IMG/VR virus record: IMGVR_UViG_3300038825_000578
Location: 1-51,635 of that record
Direction: 5' to 3' (one strand)
DNA: 51,635 nucleotides
Origin: a virus
Part shown: positions 41,889 to 48,555 of the stretch, piece by piece
Layout: each line of letters begins with the position of its first letter
Numbering within the stretch: position 1 is the first letter of the stretch
Translations under genes and position numbers: made by a program
The notes under the pieces: model-generated
Databases searched by the model: none
Told to the model about the DNA's origin: nothing
What the model saw: the letters and a program-made list of their open reading frames with translations, nothing else

Positions 41889-42270
41889 CTGGTATAAATA
41901 TTGGGCTGTGTCCGCCTTTAGCTGCTAACTCTGATTCTATATAATCAAGCGTAGGATCTTTCCTAACTTTATGACCTTCATAAAGTTTATCCATAATCTG
42001 ATTAGGAGTTAACATCTCATGTGTCCTATCAGAAAAAACTACAACATAAACATGTGTTTCACTTGTCTTTGTCATAACTTTCCATCTTTTAAATCTATGA
42101 ATAGCTTTACCATAAGACTTTGATATATATTCTTCCATCTTATGTTTGCCTAACAGTCTTACTTCTCCGCCTTGCAATGTTGTTTTCCAAATAGGTTGTT
42201 CATGCATGCCAGTTCCAGGATTTACTGCGCCTTCTTCCAATTGTTCTAATGATATAATTAATTTAGACAT
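41875..42270 (-). CDS. Hypothetical protein (131 aa)
   Basis: Mixed alpha/beta: KLIISLEQLEEGAVNPGTGM, GGEVRLLGKHKMEEYISKSY, IHRFKRWKVMTKTSETHVYV and TPNQIMDKLYEGHKVRKDPT. No family recognised. It overlaps the starts and ends of both neighbours, so it belongs to the P4-driven transcript that includes the methyltransferase. Confidence 0.68.
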   Translation of the reverse strand: MSKLIISLEQLEEGAVNPGTGMHEQPIWKTTLQGGEVRLLGKHKMEEYISKSYGKAIHRFKRWKVMTKTSETHVYVVVFSDRTHEMLTPNQIMDKLYEGHKVRKDPTLDYIESELAAKGGHSPIFIPDDKT

Positions 42271-42454
42271 CGCTTATTTTTCTTTTTCCTCCTTTCTTAG
42301 TTTGTTCGATTAATTTGTATTTGATTTTGGGTAAAAAGATTTTTACCAAGGGATTACTAAGATTGTTTCTACCAAACAATGACATATCTAAATGATTACA
42401 CATGATATCGAACTCTGTTTTGTCTAAATCAATCCTTACATAAGATCTCTTCAT
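42263..42454 (-). CDS. Small hypothetical protein, first gene after P4 (63 aa)
   Basis: ATG 42454 with AAGGAG upstream. Short sequence: MKRSYVRIDLDKTEFDIMCN, then FGRNNLSNPLVKIFLPKIKY and a basic tail. No family recognised. Being first after a dyad promoter it is likely expressed with the small early genes; it overlaps the next gene by eight bases. Confidence 0.68.
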   Translation of the reverse strand: MKRSYVRIDLDKTEFDIMCNHLDMSLFGRNNLSNPLVKIFLPKIKYKLIEQTKKGGKRKISDV

Positions 42455-42477
42455 TCTAGATTCTCCTTATGTTTTGT

Positions 42478-42506
42478 AATTTATCCCATAAATTTATGGA
42501 ATGCAA
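42478..42506 (-). promoter_or_regulatory. Promoter P4 with dyad operator, for 42454 leftward
   Basis: TTGCAT, 17 bases, TAAATT. The spacer is itself the dyad (TCCATAAATTTATGGGA), so here the element lies between -35 and -10. It starts three bases past the small terminase stop and leads to AAGGAG and ATG 42454. Confidence 0.65.
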
Positions 42507-42508
42507 GA

Positions 42509-42979
42509 CTAATCTGTGGGTGTTACATCAATAACATCTGTATTTATGCTAAATTGTTTTTCTATTTCTTTGAGTTTTTCTTCTACTTCAGACTTTGTTA
42601 ACTGATCTATAGATCCTGTAAGTATTTCTTTTCTGTCAATATAGAGTCCTGCTGCCTGGCCTCTGGACTTTTCAGCTGCAACAGCCGCTGCCCAATTGCC
42701 CGCTTCTTCAGCACCTCTTGATAAATCATCTAATCTTTTGATGTGTCTTGAATAACTTACCTTGTATTTTTCTTGCCATTCTCTACGTAACCTTTCTATT
42801 TCTTCTACAACTAAAGGAAATATTTTAGGGTTTTGTAGATTTGCAGCTTGTTGTTGTGCAGATGCTTCTGAAAAACCAGCTTCTATTGCACATTCTTTCG
42901 CAGATAATCTGTCACCCTTTGATACTAATAGAAGTGCAAACTTATGTTGTTTGGTTGTTAACTTTCTTACGTTGCCCAT
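42509..42979 (-). CDS. terS: Small terminase subunit
   Basis: 156 residues. LTTKQHKFALLLVSKGDRLS and AKECAIEAGFSEASAQQQAA form the DNA-binding helix-turn-helix region; EEAGNWAAAVAAEKSRGQAA and GLYIDRKEILTGSIDQL are typical of the oligomerisation half. It recognises phage DNA and hands it to the large subunit. It is 4 kb from the large subunit, with methyltransferase, nuclease and the box array between them. No strong ribosome binding site precedes ATG 42979. Confidence 0.88.
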   Translation of the reverse strand: MGNVRKLTTKQHKFALLLVSKGDRLSAKECAIEAGFSEASAQQQAANLQNPKIFPLVVEEIERLRREWQEKYKVSYSRHIKRLDDLSRGAEEAGNWAAAVAAEKSRGQAAGLYIDRKEILTGSIDQLTKSEVEEKLKEIEKQFSINTDVIDVTPTD

Positions 42980-43062
42980 TTTAATTCTTCATAAAGATGT
43001 TTAATATATACAATATTATTAATAAAAACCATTATTTTTCTTGCAAGGCATGTATAGTAAAA

Positions 43063-43149
43063 GTTACCAAGTAACCTATAAGTTACCTATAAGTTACCTA
43101 ATAAATACAGTAAAATCAATGACTTAATACAAAAGTAACCTCAGTAACC
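43063..43149. repeat. Cluster of six GTWACC hexamers in the divergent region
   Basis: GTTACC or GTAACC at 43063, 43071, 43082, 43093, 43135 and 43144, all same orientation, three of them within TATAAGTTACCTATAAGTTACC. GTTAC-CAA-GTAAC also makes an inverted pair. It sits in a very AT-rich gap between the leftward small terminase and the rightward small operon. Possible iteron-type origin or operator cluster. Confidence 0.6.
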
Positions 43150-43204
43150 TTATATTCTAATAATTATTGTAAAAGTAAAATAAAAATATATTCTATACAA
43201 CTAT

Positions 43205-43330
43205 ATGCCAATATCACGTGCACAAATGCCAAAACAACTTACTGGTGGCAAACGTAAAAAGAAATTAAAACGCCAGGCAGCTATTGCTATCAATATGAAA
43301 AAACGTGGTGTAAAACCAAAAGGTAAATGA
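43205..43330 (+). CDS. 41-aa basic protein, first gene of the rightward island
   Basis: ATG 43205, stop TGA overlapping the next ATG (ATGA). Sequence phrases MPISRAQMPKQLTGGKRKKK and INMKKRGVKPKGK; more than a third Lys/Arg. No Shine-Dalgarno site; a TTGTAA, 16-base spacer, TATTCT promoter would start the RNA only a few bases before the ATG, so it may be leaderless. Similar tiny MPxSRxQ proteins occur in marine phages as I recall. Probably nucleic-acid binding. Confidence 0.65.
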   Translation: MPISRAQMPKQLTGGKRKKKLKRQAAIAINMKKRGVKPKGK

Positions 43331-43677
43331 AACCACCAAAAAGACCAGAAGTAGTAGAAATTGGACCATTTAAAGTCCATTTAAAGCTCGTCAGTCACAA
43401 TTTAGCATACGAAGTAGGGGAACAGCAGGGCTCTTTTCATTCAAAACCACCCTTAACTATTGTTTTAGACGAAGATATTATGCTTTTAGAGAATGAAAAC
43501 ACGTTTAATTTACTTGTTCACGAACTATTTCATTGTTGTTACTATCAATATAATTTAGAAAAGGCCAGTGAAGAAGAGAATATAGTTAACGCTTATGCTA
43601 ACTTTGTCACAGAACTATTTACAAGAAGTAATATAAAAGAATATTTGATATATTTAACAAAAAATAAACTCAATTAA
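43327..43677 (+). CDS. HExxH metallopeptidase-like protein (116 aa)
   Basis: FNLLVHELFHCCYYQYNLEK has the zinc-binding HExxH motif (H65, E66, H69), and EENIVNAYANFVTELF about 15 residues later can supply the third ligand, as in small gluzincins and ImmA/IrrE- or SprT-like proteins. The N-terminal 50 residues are beta-type (FKVHLKLVSHNLAYEV). Substrate unknown: candidates are a host repressor or stress protein, or a virion protein. It is translationally coupled on both sides and is one of only three rightward genes. Confidence 0.72.
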   Translation: MKPPKRPEVVEIGPFKVHLKLVSHNLAYEVGEQQGSFHSKPPLTIVLDEDIMLLENENTFNLLVHELFHCCYYQYNLEKASEEENIVNAYANFVTELFTRSNIKEYLIYLTKNKLN

Positions 43678-43895
43678 TGTTAAAATTTTTCTTAGTCGGA
43701 GTATTCTGTTTAACTCAACCTAAAATTAGCTGTGAAAGAGTAGCCAGCACTATGTATTATCATACAGAAGAACAGTGTTTAATAGCTGCATACAATTTTG
43801 ATCAAGTAATGAAAGCAAAATATCCTGATTCAAAAACAACTTTGCATTGTGTTGATGCTTTTCCTATTCCTGCGAATCCGGGTGCTGAGATATAA
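43677..43895 (+). CDS. Small secreted cysteine protein (72 aa)
   Basis: ATG 43677 overlaps the preceding stop (TAATG). N-terminus MLKFFLVGVFCLTQP is a short signal sequence. The mature part has cysteines in KISCERV, EEQCLIA and LHCVDAF, which suggests disulphides in the periplasm. It ends convergently, overlapping the DUF3310 gene on the other strand by 32 bases. Function unknown. Confidence 0.68.
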   Translation: MLKFFLVGVFCLTQPKISCERVASTMYYHTEEQCLIAAYNFDQVMKAKYPDSKTTLHCVDAFPIPANPGAEI

Positions 43896-44088
43896 GCTTA
43901 TCTAAATACCACCTGGCTTTTTTTAAATCTTCTAATCCATTCTTAAACTTATGTCTTACAACATATTTAACGATATTACCTGCAAAGTAATCTAATTTAA
44001 ACTCAGCTATAAAATCAGATACTTGTATTTTTGAACCTACGTAATAAGTAGGATTGATATTATCCTTTTGATTCTTTTTCTCCGTCAT
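43864..44088 (-). CDS. DUF3310 protein (74 aa)
   Basis: TYYVGSKIQVSDFIAEFKLD, YFAGNIVKYVVRHKFKNG and LEDLKKARWYLDKLI are the hallmark of DUF3310, a small family found in many phages and sometimes annotated as nucleotide kinase-like. Start at ATG 44088 (MTEKK); an upstream TTG at 44112 would overlap the coiled-coil gene more deeply. Biochemical role not established. Confidence 0.85.
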   Translation of the reverse strand: MTEKKNQKDNINPTYYVGSKIQVSDFIAEFKLDYFAGNIVKYVVRHKFKNGLEDLKKARWYLDKLISQHPDSQE

Positions 44089-44218
44089 TGCATTTACATT
44101 TCTCTTGTTCAAGTTCCCCGTTTATCTTACGGAGAAACTGGTTTATTTCTCTTTGATCTTTCAACTGATCCGTGAGCCGTGCTACTTGCTCCCTTAACTT
44201 TTTTACTTCTTCTTCCAT
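44060..44218 (-). CDS. 52-aa coiled-coil protein
   Basis: Starts at ATG 44218 in a TAATG junction with the 36-residue membrane protein. Nearly all one heptad-patterned helix (VKKLREQVARLTDQLKDQRE), ending with CKC and a charged tail. It overlaps the DUF3310 gene by 29 bases. Probably pairs with a neighbour; function unknown. Confidence 0.68.
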   Translation of the reverse strand: MEEEVKKLREQVARLTDQLKDQREINQFLRKINGELEQEKCKCNDGEKESKG

Positions 44219-44328
44219 TATTTAAACTTATCCTTATGAATCGTAAATTGTCGATGTCCAATCACGTACACCATTACGCCTATAAATATTATCAACAAAG
44301 TATTTAATATTAATAATCCTAAAATCAC
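44218..44328 (-). CDS. 36-aa single-span membrane protein, GTG start
   Basis: GTG 44328 lies behind a strong TAGGAGGCGCAA site. The protein is one long membrane segment (ILGLLILNTLLIIFIGVMVY) with a short basic tail (GHRQFTIHKDKFK). The stop overlaps the next ATG. Function unknown; may act on the host membrane early in infection. Confidence 0.68.
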   Translation of the reverse strand: MILGLLILNTLLIIFIGVMVYVIGHRQFTIHKDKFK

Positions 44329-44429
44329 TTGCGCCTCCTATTTTTATATCTATTAGATCTGCGTTTACGTTTTTTCTTTCCTAATTTTCTTCTGCCTTTA
44401 TGGAGTCCTGCTCTCCCTGTATGTGCCAA
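44325..44429 (-). CDS. 34-aa very basic peptide, TTG start
   Basis: From TTG 44429 just past the oxygenase stop to a TGA that overlaps the next GTG. Sequence is MAHTGRAGLHKGRRKLGKKK followed by RKRRSNRYKNRRRK, over half Lys/Arg. No good ribosome binding site, so this call is weaker than its neighbours; the exact fit between two genes supports it. Confidence 0.5.
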   Translation of the reverse strand: MAHTGRAGLHKGRRKLGKKKRKRRSNRYKNRRRK

Positions 44430-45104
44430 TTACTTATCTATCCCTTTACCGACATCTTGTCCAGGAACCTTGGATCGTAAGTGTATATTAAATGCCATCG
44501 ATCTACGCTCCCCTTCACTACGAAACGGATAGACCTGGTGTAATAACCAACTAGGAAATAAATATAAATCACCTATCGTAGGTTTACACATCCATGAATG
44601 TTTACTAAATGTATTTGGCACACTACCAACAAACTCTAAACAACCCACACTAGGATAATGATCCTCTCTTCGATATTCTTCTTCGTAGTTAGGTGGTAAC
44701 TTTAAAAACAAAACACCTGACAGCTGCGAATCATGTATATGAACAGGATTAAAGTCACCTGCGTACTGACTAACAACCCATGACGCATAAGTCATGTTGG
44801 TATTTTCGGGATTAAATTGATTACCGACAGTCTTCATGATATACTCCGTCACCAATTTATTTACAATTGTTTCTAAAGACTTTACTTCACCTAACGATAA
44901 CGCTACTTCTTTCTTCACATTACCAGCCAGGTTAGCACTATAATCCAAATCTTTTGATCTTTTATCATCATCAAGTATCGCATTCGCTTTACTATTAATA
45001 ATGTCTATTATATTTTGCGGTACAGAACTTTTCATGACCCGTGGTCCGAAAGGCGTGTACAAGTCATAACTAATCTGTTGTTCTCTAACTTTTTCTGTCA
45101 TCAT
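44430..45104 (-). CDS. 2-oxoglutarate/Fe(II)-dependent oxygenase (2OG-FeII_Oxy_5-like)
   Basis: 224 residues. Double-stranded beta-helix core: NPVHIHDSQLSGVLFLKLP with the H-x-D iron ligands, KPTIGDLYLFPSWLLHQVYP with the distal histidine, and GERRSMAFNI with the arginine that binds 2-oxoglutarate. Such phage enzymes hydroxylate proteins, DNA bases or small molecules; the substrate here cannot be told. AAGGAG lies close before a double ATG at 45104/45101. Common in marine phages. Confidence 0.85.
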   Translation of the reverse strand: MMTEKVREQQISYDLYTPFGPRVMKSSVPQNIIDIINSKANAILDDDKRSKDLDYSANLAGNVKKEVALSLGEVKSLETIVNKLVTEYIMKTVGNQFNPENTNMTYASWVVSQYAGDFNPVHIHDSQLSGVLFLKLPPNYEEEYRREDHYPSVGCLEFVGSVPNTFSKHSWMCKPTIGDLYLFPSWLLHQVYPFRSEGERRSMAFNIHLRSKVPGQDVGKGIDK

Positions 45105-45112
45105 ATTTCTCC

Positions 45113-45301
45113 TTAAAATTTAATATAAAACTTTTCTCCATTACTTTTTAATAACTGTAACTTTCTAAGTATGTCATAGTAATGATCTAATTGATCAGCA
45201 TCTTTAAAATCTTGTGAACTAGAATTACGAACTGCTTTCTTTTTACGTTCAATCATGGCTGTAACTCTTGAAATTAGTTTATCTAAAGGAAATGCGTTCA
45301 T
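45113..45301 (-). CDS. Small hypothetical protein (62 aa)
   Basis: Helical and charged: FPLDKLISRVTAMIERKKKA, then SSSQDFKDADQLDHYYDILR and KLQLLKSNGEKFYIKF. ATG 45301 overlaps the preceding TGA (ATGA) with no ribosome binding site of its own, so translation probably depends on coupling. No family recognised. Confidence 0.6.
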   Translation of the reverse strand: MNAFPLDKLISRVTAMIERKKKAVRNSSSQDFKDADQLDHYYDILRKLQLLKSNGEKFYIKF

Positions 45302-45474
45302 AAAATATTAGGGGTGAGGGACGAAGAAAAAATAAAAACTTCATCCCCCAAGGTTATGAAAGAAGCCTGTCTCTCCAGGCCGTCACACCACTTCCTGCCT
45401 TTATCGGGTAAGGATCGGATACTAGTCTCATTATGATTTGCGAAGATATATAGAAAGGAGTATCCATGTTTCAT
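45298..45474 (-). CDS. Possible small protein filling a gap (58 aa)
   Basis: Open from ATG 45474, two bases after the stop of 45476..45970, to a TGA that overlaps the next ATG. Phrases MKHGYSFLYIFANHNETSIR and LPDKGRKWCDGLERQASFIT. No clear ribosome binding site and no known relative. The region also contains a short hairpin (GCCTG-GAGAGA-CAGGC) that a noncoding explanation would have to cover. Moderate call. Confidence 0.4.
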   Translation of the reverse strand: MKHGYSFLYIFANHNETSIRSLPDKGRKWCDGLERQASFITLGDEVFIFSSSLTPNIL

Positions 45475-45475
45475 T

Positions 45476-45970
45476 CTAGGTGTCAGATGAACCCCCTTCG
45501 CTGTGGGGATTAGGTCTAAGGACTATTTCTTTTACAGTCACATCCTTAATCTCGTATTCGGTAAACGGAGGTATTGGTTTATGTTGAGGAGACCCAGGAG
45601 GAAAGTATAATAGCTGTTTCCAATCCCTCTCATTTACCTTCTTTTGCACTTGCTTGACGGCCTCCTCTAGCGAGTCATGCAAAACTTTATAATGTATCGT
45701 CTGTGTTTGTTGAACGGCTACATCAAAATATTTGGGAAAATTACTTACAATAATATTATCGGGAGTTTGTTTGTTTTTTTCTTGTTTTAAAAAAATTATT
45801 GCTTTTTGCAGGCTATCATCAGCCTCATCTTTTTCTGCGTATTTTATTAATATATCTACGGCTTCATTTCTTGTCATTCTATGTTCTCCTATATAAAAGC
45901 ACCCACACCAAACACAGGACATCCCTGCGTGATTTGGACAAAAACATTGCGGGCATAAATCATGTGTCAA
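45476..45970 (-). CDS. Zinc-ribbon protein (164 aa), probable TTG start
   Basis: The N-terminus holds cysteines in pairs (DLCPQCFCPNHAGMSC and VWCGC), a zinc-ribbon-like knuckle that requires an upstream start; TTG 45970 overlaps the preceding gene. Then come a helical middle (DILIKYAEKDEADDSLQKAI) and a C-terminal half with KYFDVAVQQTQTIHYKVLHD, reminiscent of small phage regulatory proteins. Function unknown; DNA or protein binding is plausible. Confidence 0.65.
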   Translation of the reverse strand: MTHDLCPQCFCPNHAGMSCVWCGCFYIGEHRMTRNEAVDILIKYAEKDEADDSLQKAIIFLKQEKNKQTPDNIIVSNFPKYFDVAVQQTQTIHYKVLHDSLEEAVKQVQKKVNERDWKQLLYFPPGSPQHKPIPPFTEYEIKDVTVKEIVLRPNPHSEGGSSDT

Positions 45971-46109
45971 TGTTCTTCTTCTTACATTCTTTCATCGTCA
46001 AATATTCTATGACTTTACCTACTGAGCGAAACTCATCTTCGCCTAGTTTTTTTAATAACTTCCAAATAGATAGCTTTACTGCTACCGATTTATACTTCAA
46101 AGCATCCAT
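45960..46109 (-). CDS. 49-aa helical protein
   Basis: ATG 46109 with AGGAGAAAGAAAGT upstream. Sequence: MDALKYKSVAVKLSIWKLLK then LGEDEFRSVGKVIEYLTMKE and a basic tail KCKKKNIDT-like end. The R-S-V-G-K-V-I-E-Y-L part looks like small DNA-binding helices, but nothing is proven. Stop overlaps the TTG start of the zinc-ribbon gene. Confidence 0.65.
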   Translation of the reverse strand: MDALKYKSVAVKLSIWKLLKKLGEDEFRSVGKVIEYLTMKECKKKNIDT

Positions 46110-46121
46110 ACTTTCTTTCTC

Positions 46122-46223
46122 CTAAAATAATAAGGTTAATACAGCCATTATTATTAGTATTTGTTTCCAAAAAATGGCTAGAAATACTACTAAAATAAAT
46201 ATATTTAACCAATGTATACCCAT
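46122..46223 (-). CDS. 33-aa single-span membrane protein
   Basis: ATG 46223 to TAG 46122. Almost wholly hydrophobic: IHWLNIFILVVFLAIFW and QILIIMAVLTLLF. The ribosome binding site is weak (TTAGG). Promoter P5 has its -10 immediately before this ATG, so the frame is served only if transcription starts further upstream. Similar one-span proteins occur at 44218, 28548 and 50258. Confidence 0.5.
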   Translation of the reverse strand: MGIHWLNIFILVVFLAIFWKQILIIMAVLTLLF

Positions 46224-46252
46224 AATTTACCTAATTATATGGGATTTGTCAA
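46224..46252 (-). promoter_or_regulatory. Promoter P5 with dyad operator
   Basis: TTGACA, 17 bases, TAAATT, with the dyad ATCCCATATAATTAGGTA filling the spacer as in P4. The -10 abuts the ATG at 46223, so either the 33-residue frame is read from upstream or the true -10 is the internal TATAAT (46234-46239). Drives the small-gene block leftward. Confidence 0.6.
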
Positions 46253-46443
46253 TGAATTGTAGGACTAACATCAAAATCTTCCTCAAAAACAATGGTTTTT
46301 TCTATGGTAAATTCTGTACCACAATTAGGACAGGAATATAATTTTTTACCATCTTCTTCTTTATTTTCATCTACAGGCACTATAATTTCTTTACAGTTGT
46401 AGCATTCTGCATCTAATACAGTTAACTTTTTATCGTTCCCCAT
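46249..46443 (-). CDS. Zinc-ribbon protein (64 aa)
   Basis: Two CxxC knuckles, CYNC (C14, C17) and CPNC (C38, C41), spaced as in a zinc ribbon, followed by an acidic tail ending VSPTIH. The start lies in the end of the DNA polymerase gene (22-base overlap), so it is coupled to polymerase expression. Could be a transcription or replication accessory factor; family not resolved. Confidence 0.75.
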   Translation of the reverse strand: MGNDKKLTVLDAECYNCKEIIVPVDENKEEDGKKLYSCPNCGTEFTIEKTIVFEEDFDVSPTIH

Positions 46444-48293
46444 GACTTTCCTATCTTTGGATCAACTTTACTAGGAACCTCTAACTCAATACAGTTTTCC
46501 ATAATCTCTTTGATCATATTAATTTGTTTATCATCAAGACACGAACAGTTTAATTCATCATGTACTTGTATGTGTGGTATTATACCAGCTTTGTATACTT
46601 CAATCATTGCTTTTTTAGTTTGATCAGCTGCGCTACCTTGTATTAATTTATTTAAAGCTTTATAAATAAATGCTCTTTTTAAATTAGATCCATACTTTCT
46701 TATGGCTTCATCTCTTGGTAATGCTTTATGTACACCCCATTTAGTAGGTTCCCATAAATCAAAATGACAGATACGACCTAGTATTGTTCTTACCTGGCCA
46801 TTATCATTAGCTGATTTACTCGCTAGACTCATTAATTGTTTAACAAAAGGCACACGACTATGATATTTTTCAAATAATTCTTTAGTATCATCTTCATCTA
46901 ATCCTAATTCACTACCTAATTTCTTTTGACCCATACCATAAAATAAACCTAAGTTCATTGTCTTAGCTGTTTTACGATCTATTACAGCCATATCAGCAGC
47001 TATTTGATGAAAGTCTGTATCAGAATTATCCTGGTAAGAGTGTACAAATTCATCTGCACCCTCTAGTCCACCATGCGTTAAAGCTGCAAAGTGTACGACC
47101 AATCTTGGTTCTTGTTGTGAATAATCAAAACTACCCCATGAGTGTCCTTCTTCAGGTATAAATAAAGATCTTATCATAGGACCTATATTTTGATTTCTTG
47201 CTGGTATTTGTTGTAAGTTAGGATTTGACATACTCAATCTACCTGTAATCGTACCACCTTGATCTGATTTCAATTGATTAATTTCACCATGAATACGACC
47301 ATTGTGTTCGTGTTTAAGTAATGAATCAATAAAAGTAGACCTGGCTTTAAATAATTCCCTTGATTCTACTATCTTTTTTGACAAAGGATCTTCTAATGTT
47401 GCTAAGAAATTTTTATCAAAACTAGGCAACCCAGTAGGTGTTTTATTATAAGGAATCTTTTTTATATCAAATGCTTTGGCCACAGAACTAGGTGCAAATA
47501 CCTCTACTTCAAAACCAACATCCTTTTTTATTTCTAATAATAATTTTTTCTCTTTTGCTATTATTTCTTTCTTTAATTTATCTGCTCGTTCTAAATCTAT
47601 TCTTACACCCTGCCACTTCATATCAACAAGTATAGGTAAAAGTTCTGATTCTAAATCAAATATATTATGTAACTCTTGTCTGTTTATCTCTACACGTAAA
47701 GCTTTCCATAACCTTAATGTTAGATCAGCATCTTGTTCTGCATAAGGACCTACATATTGATAGGGTAATTTGTACATCTCTGACTTAGCATCAACTTGCC
47801 AGGCTTGTGCAGCTTCATATAATAAACTCTCATCTTTCTTTTCTTGTATATAATCTTTTGCTACTGCATTTAAATTATATTGTCCTGGCATCCTGTTTTC
47901 ATCTATAAGAGCCGCAGCTACCATCGTATCTATAATTTTACCTTTACAATTGATACCCCAGTTTTTTAACCAGCCTACGTCATAACTTGCATTGTGAAAA
48001 ATTTTATCAGAATCATTTTCAAAATATTTTTTTAATTGTTCTCTAAGCGCATCTTCATCAAAGTTACCTCCGCCTTCATGTCGTAAAGGATAATAACCTT
48101 TGAATCCATCTACAGCTATTGCAATACCTACTACATGTCCTCTGTTTGTAGCCCAGCCTGGTCCGGTGTCCTTGATACCTGGGTCGTAAGTCTCTAAGTC
48201 AATAGCAATTTCTTTTGCATCAGATAGATCTGGCAAACTTTGTGGAGGATTCCACTCTTTCGGAGGTTCAAATAAGGGTCTTTGGGTCGACAT
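46422..48293 (-). CDS. polA: Family A DNA polymerase (Pol I-like) with 3'-5' exonuclease
   Basis: 623 residues. Exonuclease motifs: IDLET (D32, E34), HNASYD (D105), YAEQD (Y184, D188). Polymerase motifs: A FDYSQQEPRL (D390), B DRKTAKTMNLGLFYG (R440, K444, Y452), C QVHDEL (D579, E580). The residue matching E. coli F762 is leucine (L448). There is no 5' nuclease domain, as usual in phage enzymes. It replicates the phage genome with the helicase and primase encoded upstream. It overlaps genes at both ends. Confidence 0.96.
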   Translation of the reverse strand: MSTQRPLFEPPKEWNPPQSLPDLSDAKEIAIDLETYDPGIKDTGPGWATNRGHVVGIAIAVDGFKGYYPLRHEGGGNFDEDALREQLKKYFENDSDKIFHNASYDVGWLKNWGINCKGKIIDTMVAAALIDENRMPGQYNLNAVAKDYIQEKKDESLLYEAAQAWQVDAKSEMYKLPYQYVGPYAEQDADLTLRLWKALRVEINRQELHNIFDLESELLPILVDMKWQGVRIDLERADKLKKEIIAKEKKLLLEIKKDVGFEVEVFAPSSVAKAFDIKKIPYNKTPTGLPSFDKNFLATLEDPLSKKIVESRELFKARSTFIDSLLKHEHNGRIHGEINQLKSDQGGTITGRLSMSNPNLQQIPARNQNIGPMIRSLFIPEEGHSWGSFDYSQQEPRLVVHFAALTHGGLEGADEFVHSYQDNSDTDFHQIAADMAVIDRKTAKTMNLGLFYGMGQKKLGSELGLDEDDTKELFEKYHSRVPFVKQLMSLASKSANDNGQVRTILGRICHFDLWEPTKWGVHKALPRDEAIRKYGSNLKRAFIYKALNKLIQGSAADQTKKAMIEVYKAGIIPHIQVHDELNCSCLDDKQINMIKEIMENCIELEVPSKVDPKIGKSWGTIKS

Positions 48294-48555
48294 ATTCTAT
48301 CTCTACTTTCATTTCTTGTTGCTTTTTACTAGGCATACGATTAATTCGTTGACCTAATTGTTTACCGCTTCTTCTTATAGACACCGTTTTAGCGTCTATA
48401 AGTTTACAGTTTCCTTTATCATCCACAACTACTAAATCAAAAGGGCTATGAGGACACAAAGACATGGCTACCCAAAATCCCTTTTTTAAATATTTAGCAG
48501 CTACAGTTAATTCACCTAATACACCTTTTTTACTTTTTGATAATTTTTTAGGCAT
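48268..48555 (-). CDS. PD-(D/E)XK nuclease, probable junction or recombination endonuclease (95 aa)
   Basis: GVLGELTVAAKYLKKGFWVA then SPFDLVVVDDKGNCKLIDAK: the aspartate in PFD and the D-x-K in IDAK form the PD-(D/E)XK active site, and the GE before it is also typical. Size and placement between helicase and polymerase fit a Holliday-junction resolvase or endonuclease I-type role. Overlaps both neighbours. Confidence 0.78.
   Translation of the reverse strand: MPKKLSKSKKGVLGELTVAAKYLKKGFWVAMSLCPHSPFDLVVVDDKGNCKLIDAKTVSIRRSGKQLGQRINRMPSKKQQEMKVEIEYVDPKTLI

Noticed and set aside
45430-45523. 15-codon rightward frame MFHSRCQMNPLRCGD with AAAGGAG
   Set aside because: It lies inside a leftward gene cluster and has no downstream partner; the ribosome binding site alone is not enough.
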